Source: Nitrososphaerota archaeon (lineage in GTDB: Archaea > Thermoproteota > Nitrososphaeria > Nitrososphaerales > CADDZS01). From it: DNA of 7,692 nucleotides. The translations under genes were made by a program, and so were the position numbers. The first letter of the stretch is position 1; each line of letters starts with the position of its first letter. Positions 1 through 4,443 of this stretch are shown piece by piece. Below the pieces are notes generated by a model, which saw only the letters and a program-made list of their open reading frames with translations, was not told the DNA's origin and made no database searches. The stretch is taken from positions 1 through 7,692 of the forward strand of contig DAHVAI010000085.1 of the NCBI GenBank assembly GCA_027314685.1. Direction: 5' to 3'.

Positions 1-2
1 TG

Positions 3-479
3 ACTGAAACCTTGGAGCATTATTTCGCTAGCGTTATCAATCTCGTCTCCAACACGAAAAATGAACTCTATCTTGTGGCTAGAAGTGTCGAGCTTCCCAT
101 GATCGATGCACTAATCGCAGCAGTCGAAAGGAGCGTAAAGATAAATTTCGTATACACAGATTGGGGAGGCTTTTACTCAAAGAGTAGCGTTGACCCGATT
201 GATGATTTACTTAACGCGGCATCTAAGAACAATCCATCTGCAGCGAAGTTGTCTAATAGCGCTCCCGGGATCTCCATCAAGAGAGTTGAAACTCATTATG
301 GCTTTGTAGTGTCCGACAATCGACATGTAATGCTAGAAATAGCCGATCCTCAGGATTCTAAATCCTTTATTGGCGGAATCGGGCTCGAGAACGAACTAGT
401 CGCAAATAGATTGATTGCTTACTACGCAAAACTAGTGCAGAAACCTCAACTACGACAGAATTCATCCAGACTGAGCTAG
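3..479 (+). CDS. 3' part of a PLD-like / TrmB-C-like domain protein (5' truncated by window)
   Basis: The frame is open from the first in-frame base, so the gene probably begins before the window; TTG at 12 is only the first possible start inside it. The visible ~158 residues form an alternating alpha/beta domain. A segment ELYLVARS is followed by a helix ending in AVERSVKINFVYTD, the usual layout of PLD-like domains and of the sugar-binding C-terminal domain of TrmB-type archaeal regulators. Counting from the TTG, residues 95-102 read HYGFVVSD, which matches the HxKx4D pattern with Gly in place of the catalytic Lys. This suggests a non-enzymatic sensor domain. The end (FIGGIGLENELVANRLIAYYAKL) resembles the last helix of TrmB-C domains. 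No DNA-binding domain is visible; if there is one, it lies upstream. The gene ends in TAG and is followed by a 515-bp gap, so it is probably not in the downstream operon. Family assignment is by pattern only. Confidence 0.6.
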   Translation, partial: TETLEHYFASVINLVSNTKNELYLVARSVELPMIDALIAAVERSVKINFVYTDWGGFYSKSSVDPIDDLLNAASKNNPSAAKLSNSAPGISIKRVETHYGFVVSDNRHVMLEIADPQDSKSFIGGIGLENELVANRLIAYYAKLVQKPQLRQNSSRLS

Positions 480-526
480 CGCTCCTCAAAGCTAACCATT
501 CTCACTTTCTGAGATTTAATCATGCT

Positions 527-540
527 TGAAACGTGTTTCA
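527..540. repeat. Palindrome TGAAAC-GT-GTTTCA
   Basis: Two perfect 6-bp arms flank a 2-bp centre. The half-site GTTTCA/TGAAAC is the one found in bacterial parS (core GTTTCA-CG-TGAAAC), but here the arms are in the opposite order, so it is not a parS match. It lies about 1.85 kb upstream of a ParB-like gene in a non-coding stretch, so it may be a binding site for that protein or for another dimeric regulator. Confidence 0.5.
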
Positions 541-542
541 TT

Positions 543-607
543 TCTTGAGACTTGCCGCATTACCTTCGAACTCGAAACATTCTAGATCAGGTCTCAGCTC
601 TTGAGAC
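543..607. repeat. TCTTGAGAC direct repeat, second copy inside an inverted repeat
   Basis: The 9-mer TCTTGAGAC occurs at 543-551 and again at 599-607, 56 bp apart start to start. The second copy is the right arm of the inverted repeat GTCTCA (591-596), 5-bp spacer, TGAGAC (602-607). The arrangement resembles a set of operator or iteron-like sites. Chance occurrence of one such pair is possible, but several elements are packed into about 140 bp. Confidence 0.4.
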
Positions 608-803
608 ACCATCAAAATGCGCCCGACCAGGTTTGTTCACGCTCAATTTGAGTGAGAAACCTGCCCGGATACGAGAATTTGTAACCCTAGCACAACTCAC
701 GCAGTTTAGAAGAGAATATTTTGAACCAATACATCTCCGCAACTTCGATGTAGATTGGGGAAAATTCCCTATACAAAAGAAAATTACCGAAGGTGTGAGT
801 TAG
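552..803 (+). CDS. Possible small hypothetical ORF, 83 aa
   Basis: A TTG-initiated frame of 83 codons ends in TAG at 801-803. TTG at 552 is the first possible start after an in-frame TGA at 546-548. No SD motif precedes it; the upstream bases belong to repeat elements. The protein is mixed in composition, with a somewhat protein-like second half (TLAQLTQFRREYFEPIHLRN). It shows no signal peptide, membrane segment, Cys pairs or recognisable motif. The frame runs straight through two of the inverted repeats of this stretch, which argues against it being a selected coding sequence. It may be spurious or a decayed remnant. Confidence 0.2.
   Translation: MPHYLRTRNILDQVSALETPSKCARPGLFTLNLSEKPARIREFVTLAQLTQFRREYFEPIHLRNFDVDWGKFPIQKKITEGVS
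628..663. repeat. 36-bp imperfect palindrome with 7-bp outer arms
   Basis: The outer arms CAGGTTT (628-634) and AAACCTG (657-663) are perfect. The interior continues as TTCAC (with one T-G wobble) then TCAA on the left, and TTGA then GTGAG on the right, with small bulges, so nearly the whole 36 bp can fold on itself. It is too weakly followed by T to call a terminator. It could be a dimeric operator, a structured RNA or a site for a partition or replication protein. Confidence 0.45.
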
Positions 804-852
804 CGATCCACAAGACATATGCCTTGATTGTGCTGAGCATCGTACTTTTGCG

Positions 853-860
853 TCTTTTAA
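853..860 (+). promoter_or_regulatory. Candidate archaeal TATA box (TCTTTTAA)
   Basis: TCTTTTAA followed by ACC resembles an archaeal TATA element. The same 8-mer occurs at 4325-4332, ahead of the secreted-protein gene. Transcription would be expected to begin about 25 bp downstream, near 880-885, giving a leader of roughly 110 nt before the TTG start of the TFB-like gene. No BRE could be judged with confidence. Confidence 0.35.
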
Positions 861-994
861 ACCATAACTCTAAACACATGAATGAGATAATTGCTCTTTT
901 TCATCTTCAGTACTCAATGGACGATTGTTCTACAGCACGCTCCTTCTTTCAATGTGGATGAAGGAACTTTGTTAGTAGCCGGAGCCTAGATCAA

Positions 995-2362
995 TTGCAA
1001 CTTGGCGATATTGATTTGCACGGGAAGATAGATGTCCGATGTCCTGTCTGCAATGCGAAGACGGACAATCTCAAATGCAAAACACACGGTAGCATCTGCG
1101 AAAGCTGCGGCACACTTTACAATGGCAAATATTGTACTGATTGTTTTACTTCTGATCTCGCAGTACCGACGAAGAAGGTTGCCGCTGGTAGCGTCGGATT
1201 GGGCGAAGGCCGTATACCTCAATCCGGTTACAGATACATAACCGGTCATGGACAACTCTCAAAAAGAGAGATCAATATACTCCAGGCGGCAAGCGCAGAA
1301 GAACCATCGAGACTAAAGATACACAGAAAAGCTGAGGCTGCAATCAGGTGGCTCGCACTTCCTCGAAATACCGAGATTGGTTTGCTCGAAACTGTGGAAA
1401 GAAAAGCGATTTCAATAGCCTCACGCTTGAGAATGGAGGCAGGTCGTCCGACTCGAGTTTCAAGCGAAAAAGTAGTTGCGTATTCACTTCTTATCATGGC
1501 AAAACAAATAGGCAAAACTATAGTCGAGGTCCAAGAATCTCTTGCAAGAGCCGGATTCAATATCAAGCTCCAACAATTATCTTTCAGAATCGCTGTCCCG
1601 TTTGTATCGAACATCTCTTCAGTTAACATGTATGTCAATGGATGGAAAAGAGACTCTAAATTATTCAAACCGAAAGAAGTAGGCGAGGGTCCTCTGGGGA
1701 AAGTGTACGCTGTGAGTGTCCAGACATTTCTTTCGGATGCAATAGACCAGAACGGTACGCTATCTCAAACTTGTAAAGTGCACTTTGAGAATGCGCTAGT
1801 GCTGGCGAAGGAGTCGGCCATCATAGGCCACACCTCATCACAAACCATGCTTTCTGACAGAACTATCAACACATCAAGAAATGATCATTCGACCGTTTGG
1901 ATCAAGCTTGAGTCAAAGAGATGTTTTGCCCTTTTCAAATCTATCAACAGGATGCTCGAAAAATCAATCGAAGCAAAGGACAACGATGGGGGATCAGATG
2001 AGATAGGGAATTCCGTAAGACGACATCTCTCCCTACCTTCAAAGAAATTTCCTGCTAGCGCTGCCTTGATGCGGAAGGCTCATTGCTTGGACAAATTCGA
2101 GAGAAGGAGCGTTGAATTGTTTCGCGAATCCTTGAACAATTCCAACGGTAAGTCACGTCGAACTCTTGCAAGGCAAGTTTTGTTTCAAGCTGACAAGGAA
2201 ATTTTTGCATCACTTCCAAAGCCCGTAAGACAATACATGAAAGGATACATCACGACTCTTCCTCTCAAAAGGAAAGATAGAAGCTATGTGGGAATAAAGG
2301 GACTTGTGATACCAGGAGAAGTGCTCGGAATCGATTCAAACTGGAGCTCCCTAGAGAACTAG
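995..2362 (+). CDS. TFIIB-like (TFB) transcription initiation factor, enlarged and divergent, 455 aa
   Basis: The N-terminus holds a TFB-type zinc ribbon: C16-x2-C19, then C35-x2-C38-G, with 15 residues between the pairs. It is interleaved with extra candidate ligands C28, H31, C47 and C50, so two zinc sites are possible. Residues about 105-203 match the first cyclin repeat of TFB/TFIIB: AIRWLALPRNT as helix 1-2, GRPTRVSSEKVVAYSLLIM (the GRS...A..YAACR region), then TIVEVQ (the TL.EI region). TFB recruits RNA polymerase to TBP-bound promoters through these domains. The usual length is near 300 aa; here about 250 residues follow the first cyclin repeat, and a second repeat is not clear, with residues about 347-405 the best candidate. 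TTG at 995 is the first start after an in-frame TGA at 959, with GGAG ten bases upstream; TTG at 1016 is an alternative. A ParB-like gene starts 17 bp after its stop, so the two are probably cotranscribed. It could be an element-specific initiation factor or a repurposed DNA-binding protein. Confidence 0.75.
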   Translation: MQLGDIDLHGKIDVRCPVCNAKTDNLKCKTHGSICESCGTLYNGKYCTDCFTSDLAVPTKKVAAGSVGLGEGRIPQSGYRYITGHGQLSKREINILQAASAEEPSRLKIHRKAEAAIRWLALPRNTEIGLLETVERKAISIASRLRMEAGRPTRVSSEKVVAYSLLIMAKQIGKTIVEVQESLARAGFNIKLQQLSFRIAVPFVSNISSVNMYVNGWKRDSKLFKPKEVGEGPLGKVYAVSVQTFLSDAIDQNGTLSQTCKVHFENALVLAKESAIIGHTSSQTMLSDRTINTSRNDHSTVWIKLESKRCFALFKSINRMLEKSIEAKDNDGGSDEIGNSVRRHLSLPSKKFPASAALMRKAHCLDKFERRSVELFRESLNNSNGKSRRTLARQVLFQADKEIFASLPKPVRQYMKGYITTLPLKRKDRSYVGIKGLVIPGEVLGIDSNWSSLEN

Positions 2363-2379
2363 GTTGGTGGCAGGATCAA

Positions 2380-3459
2380 ATGAAGTCTAAGCTTGAAGAC
2401 ACTTCAGGTCGGGGTGCGAACAGGGCGCAGCGATCACAGGAAAGTTACTGCGAGGTTGATTTAGAGCAATGCAGCGCTCATCCAGCTGTTGTTGGCATGC
2501 GATTTGAGTATGACTGTGAGGCGTTGGAACAAAACATAGCTGAGAATGGACAGCTCGAGCCTTGTAGAGCTGTGAGAGACGAAAATAATCTCCTGCAACT
2601 CCTAGTCTATGTAGGTCAGAGGAGGTTAACAGCCGTCAGAAATCTCAAATCAAAAGTAGGGACACCTTCGACCCTAAAAGTGATAGTAGACGAAGACGGC
2701 TTGACAGATGATGAACTTGTGAAGAAGGCTCTAGCCGAGAACGTCGATGAGAGGGGAGAAAGACTATCCCTTTCAGATCTCGAGAAAATATCCTACACTC
2801 GAGGTCTCTTGAAAACTTTTGATCCTCAGAGGACAGAAAGAATTCTTGTAAACGCCGGGTTTGAACGAAGTTCGGCTAAAAAAATAGTATCGCTTGTCGG
2901 GAAGCTTGAGAGCGAACAGATAGGGAAACTTCACAGGATTGAAACAAAATCCAATTTCAGATTCAGGGTCGCCCATCTCGATATGCTCCTTGAATCCGAG
3001 AACCTGCAGAATTTTTACGAAACCGCTGCTGTAGCGGCTTTCAGTCAGAAACCACCAGAAGAGGTCAAAGCTTTGAGGCTCTGTTCAGGATATTTCTCCA
3101 AGGATATTCCTTGGTTTTATGAGATCTTTCCTGAACTAGCTGTTCAACGTTCCGAACCGTCTCGAGAAAATGTAGAAGCAAATCTTGAAAGTGATTTGTC
3201 ACCAGAAGAGGCGAAAACAAGTATAGAAAAGTCAGAGTTTGGTGAGTTTGCACTAGAGTCCGTGATAGTTGTCAACTGCCATTATTGCAGCTTCCCAAAC
3301 CTATTCAGGCTAAAGACTGGTTCTCCGGAGTTTGTCTTCTGCAATCTAAAGGAAGACGGATTGATAGAAAAGTCAACCATGGTCGCTAACTCTGTGTTTG
3401 ATTGTGAAAGAGAATGTTCGTCTTGTCAAAAAACTTTTGGATTACAACTAGTCAGTTAG
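2380..3459 (+). CDS. ParB-like protein with C-terminal zinc ribbon, 359 aa
   Basis: The N-terminal domain has the ParB/Srx layout. FEYDCEALEQNIAENGQLEPCRAV corresponds to the SI-x-x-x-G-L-x-P-x-x-V strand-helix. VYVGQRRLTAV (77-86) holds the GxRR signature that in ParB proteins contributes to nucleotide (CTP) binding. AENVDERGERLSLSDLEK (119-136) matches the EN-x-x-R...LS-x-x-E motif. A helix-turn-helix probably follows at about 130-175 (ILVNAGFERSSAKKIVSLVGKL). The C-terminus differs from classical ParB, with C300-x2-C303 and C342/C346-x2-C349, plus C321, forming a probable zinc ribbon where a dimerisation domain is usual. ATG at 2380 lies 17 bp after the TFB-like stop, behind a weak GGTGG/AGGA motif. 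No ParA/SegA-like ATPase is present in the window. Likely roles are partition-complex formation on the element, or spreading, silencing or regulation of its DNA. The ParB-fold call is firm; the function is inferred. Confidence 0.8.
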   Translation: MKSKLEDTSGRGANRAQRSQESYCEVDLEQCSAHPAVVGMRFEYDCEALEQNIAENGQLEPCRAVRDENNLLQLLVYVGQRRLTAVRNLKSKVGTPSTLKVIVDEDGLTDDELVKKALAENVDERGERLSLSDLEKISYTRGLLKTFDPQRTERILVNAGFERSSAKKIVSLVGKLESEQIGKLHRIETKSNFRFRVAHLDMLLESENLQNFYETAAVAAFSQKPPEEVKALRLCSGYFSKDIPWFYEIFPELAVQRSEPSRENVEANLESDLSPEEAKTSIEKSEFGEFALESVIVVNCHYCSFPNLFRLKTGSPEFVFCNLKEDGLIEKSTMVANSVFDCERECSSCQKTFGLQLVS

Positions 3460-3668
3460 ATGGACGAGTGGTCATCGAAACTTCTGCTTCAAGAATCGTC
3501 AAATTCCCTCGAAATGAAGCTATCATCAGCAAGATTTACTGGGACAAAGCAGGCGGTTGGATGTTGTACGACGAAGTATCCAAGAAGAAAAGCAAGTTGG
3601 GAGACGCCGAAAATTCACGAACGAGTATGGTTCATCGAGTGAAACAGAAATCAAACTTGGGAGAATGA
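3414..3668 (+). CDS. Small hypothetical protein, up to 84 aa
   Basis: This is an unrecognised frame overlapping the last 46 bp of the ParB-like gene if it starts at ATG 3414, or beginning 9 bp after that gene's stop if GTG 3468 is used (66 aa). Neither start has a strong SD. The part after 3468 looks protein-like, with a run of probable beta strands (VVIETSASRIVKFP, AIISKIYWDKAGGWMLYDE) and then a Lys-rich, polar tail. A competing 60-codon frame starts at ATG 3460, but its composition is less protein-like. In favour of this frame, the next cistron's ATG at 3665 overlaps its TGA in an ATGA junction preceded by TTGGGAGA, the usual geometry of translational coupling. No domain is identified. Confidence 0.45.
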   Translation: MFVLSKNFWITTSQLDGRVVIETSASRIVKFPRNEAIISKIYWDKAGGWMLYDEVSKKKSKLGDAENSRTSMVHRVKQKSNLGE

Positions 3669-3685
3669 CGCCAATCAGACCATAG
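3665..3685 (+). other. Six-codon minicistron or interrupted 5' end of the winged-helix gene
   Basis: ATG at 3665 overlaps the preceding TGA and follows TTGGGAGA. It reads MTPIRP and then TAG at 3683-3685. It is in the same frame as the winged-helix coding region, which continues immediately after the TAG. It is either a leader peptide coupled to the downstream gene or the true start of that gene cut by a nonsense codon. Confidence 0.4.
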
Positions 3686-3686
3686 T

Positions 3687-3692
3687 GGAGGG
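3687..3692 (+). promoter_or_regulatory. Strong SD motif GGAGGG ahead of a non-canonical start
   Basis: GGAGGG sits eight bases before CTG at 3701, the best-placed candidate start in the winged-helix frame. No ATG, GTG or TTG occurs in that frame between the TAG at 3683 and GTG 3761. The ATG at 3693, directly abutting the motif, is in another frame and reaches a stop after 18 codons. Confidence 0.45.
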
Positions 3693-3700
3693 ATGATATC

Positions 3701-4204
3701 CTGTACGAATCTGATCGTAAGAGCAAACTCGAGTTTACAAAGTACCCTATAATTGCATTCGTGTTCGTGTTCGTGCGCGGGCCCTTGTTTCGTATCGAGG
3801 ACCTTACGGCACTGGGGTGGAACCGTGTGCATGCCTGGAAAACCGTAATGAGTCTTGTGAGAGCCGGTATTCTCGAGAAGTACGACCGCAAGTCGTACGG
3901 TGCAACTGATGTGGCTCGCAATTGGTTCAGAATCGCTTTCGGTGGTGGCGTAAATGATGCCGCTTTTGCCTATTCTGCGTTCACCATGGAGTCGTGGGGA
4001 AAATCGAGACTCGAGCATTTCAAATCAAAGCTCACTGAAATGTGGGAACAGAGGCCCGAGCGAATCAAGGCTGATCCGGGTCGAGCAAGCATTTCCTCTT
4101 ACAGTGAAGATTTTCCTTCACTAGTCAATATCCTTTGCGAAAAAATGGAAGAGGCATACTTTATCTTGTCATTGCTACAAAAATCTACAATGAAAAAGAA
4201 GTAG
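3701..4204 (+). CDS. Winged-helix DNA-binding protein with unusual start, about 167 aa from CTG
   Basis: A winged-helix fold is suggested by a first helix (TKYPIIAF...), GPLFRIEDLTALGWNRVHAW as a helix-turn-helix approach, KTVMSLVRAGILEKYD as the recognition helix and strand, and DRKSYGATDVARNWF as the wing and following helix. The C-terminal half is helical and charged, a possible dimerisation or partner-binding region. The start is the problem. GTG 3761 is the first canonical start, but it has no SD, sits inside a TTCGTG hexamer repeat and would remove helix 1. CTG 3701 has a strong SD (GGAGGG) eight bases upstream. ATG 3665 is in frame and translationally coupled to the previous ORF but is separated by TAG at 3683. 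The protein is probably the last member of the TFB-like/ParB-like cluster and a local regulator. It could be a pseudogene damaged at its 5' end. Confidence 0.6.
   Translation: MYESDRKSKLEFTKYPIIAFVFVFVRGPLFRIEDLTALGWNRVHAWKTVMSLVRAGILEKYDRKSYGATDVARNWFRIAFGGGVNDAAFAYSAFTMESWGKSRLEHFKSKLTEMWEQRPERIKADPGRASISSYSEDFPSLVNILCEKMEEAYFILSLLQKSTMKKK
3758..3775 (+). repeat. Three tandem TTCGTG hexamers
   Basis: Three perfect consecutive copies of TTCGTG encode an alternating Phe-Val run in the winged-helix frame. They place GTG codons in frame, which makes GTG 3761 a misleading start candidate. The run length could vary by slippage without shifting the frame. Confidence 0.6.
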
Positions 4205-4211
4205 CTCAATA

Positions 4212-4281
4212 GGCAACTTCTGAGTATCTCACAGAGCAACCCGTATTTGATGTTGCCCCAAGAGCAACAGCGTTGTTGCCC
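4212..4281. repeat. Alternating GCAAC / GTTGC motifs (two tandem inverted repeats)
   Basis: The gap after the winged-helix gene carries GGCAAC at 4212-4217, GAGCAAC at 4234-4240 and GTTGCCC at 4252-4258, then GAGCAAC at 4262-4268 and GTTGCCC at 4275-4281. The pair AGAGCAAC...GTTGCCC thus occurs twice in tandem, and GGCAAC is the exact complement of either GTTGCC. Alternative RNA foldings are possible. It may be an operator array for the adjacent regulator or a mutually exclusive hairpin in a transcript. Confidence 0.5.
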
Positions 4282-4324
4282 ATAGAGTAACCAGTCAAAT
4301 TCAATTTCGAGAATCTTCGCGGTC

Positions 4325-4332
4325 TCTTTTAA
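4325..4332 (+). promoter_or_regulatory. Candidate TATA box for the secreted-protein gene (TCTTTTAA)
   Basis: The 8-mer is identical to the one at 853-860. A start site about 25 bp downstream, near 4355, would leave a leader of roughly 90 nt that contains the hairpin at 4388-4406 and the SD before GTG 4444. Confidence 0.35.
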
Positions 4333-4387
4333 GTGAGCTTGGGTTTGTAAAGTCATGGACATTTTCTACTCTAGACCTTTGCGATAT

Positions 4388-4406
4388 TCCACCTCTGCTA
4401 GGTGGA
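4388..4406 (+). promoter_or_regulatory. Hairpin/palindrome TCCACCT-5-AGGTGGA in the leader
   Basis: Perfect 7-bp arms flank a 5-base loop (CTGCT), 38 bp before the GTG of the secreted-protein gene. Its half-sites CCAC and GTGG are nine bases apart, exactly as in the palindrome at 7044-7068. It could be a protein operator or an RNA stem. It lacks the T-run of a terminator. Confidence 0.5.
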
Positions 4407-4443
4407 TTGTCGTCTGGTACACGGCTAGGCGGGGAGAACTATC

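Larger units (their letters stand above)
480..994. other. 515-bp mostly non-coding stretch with clustered inverted repeats
   Basis: This gap separates the PLD-like gene from the TFB-like gene. Both strands lack a convincing coding frame; the only candidates are a weak 83-codon frame (552-803) and a 68-codon frame (755-961). The first 190 bp are dense in symmetric elements: TGAAAC-GT-GTTTCA at 527-540, GTCTCA-5-TGAGAC at 591-607, a 36-bp imperfect palindrome at 628-663, and the 9-bp direct repeat TCTTGAGAC at 543-551 and 599-607. A TATA-like box lies at 853-860. Given the TFB-like and ParB-like genes next door, the stretch could hold the operator, promoter and perhaps partition or origin sites of the element; that role is inferred. 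Confidence 0.5.

Noticed and set aside
527..540. True bacterial-type parS site
   Set aside because: The arms are in the reverse order to the parS consensus and the centre differs, so only half-site similarity can be claimed.
755..961. 68-codon frame with a hydrophobic stretch, and a 27-codon ATG frame at 878 inside it behind a TATA-like box
   Set aside because: No SD, weak protein character outside the hydrophobic run, overlap with another weak frame; not enough to call a gene.
986..1668. Reverse-strand frames opposite the TFB-like gene
   Set aside because: The plus strand has a clear zinc ribbon and cyclin repeat there; the reverse frames show no motif.
3460..3642. 60-codon frame starting directly after the ParB-like stop
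   Set aside because: No SD and an unnatural composition; the overlapping frame ending at 3668 is more protein-like and is coupled to the next start.
3683..3685. TAG read as pyrrolysine through a recoded genetic code
   Set aside because: TAG also ends the PLD-like, TFB-like, ParB-like, winged-helix and PrgI-like genes at sensible boundaries, so a general reassignment of TAG is unlikely. Local readthrough remains possible and is treated under the start-site finding.
3526..4018. Two reverse-strand open frames opposite the small ORF and winged-helix gene
   Set aside because: They lie opposite better-supported plus-strand genes and have shadow-like composition and no start signals.
4099..4362. 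Reverse-strand 87-codon frame spanning the gap after the winged-helix gene
   Set aside because: It overlaps the end of that gene, passes through the GCAAC/GTTGC repeats and has no recognisable start signal.
4388..4406. Intrinsic terminator
   Set aside because: No T-run follows the stem, and it lies in the probable leader of a gene starting 38 bp later.
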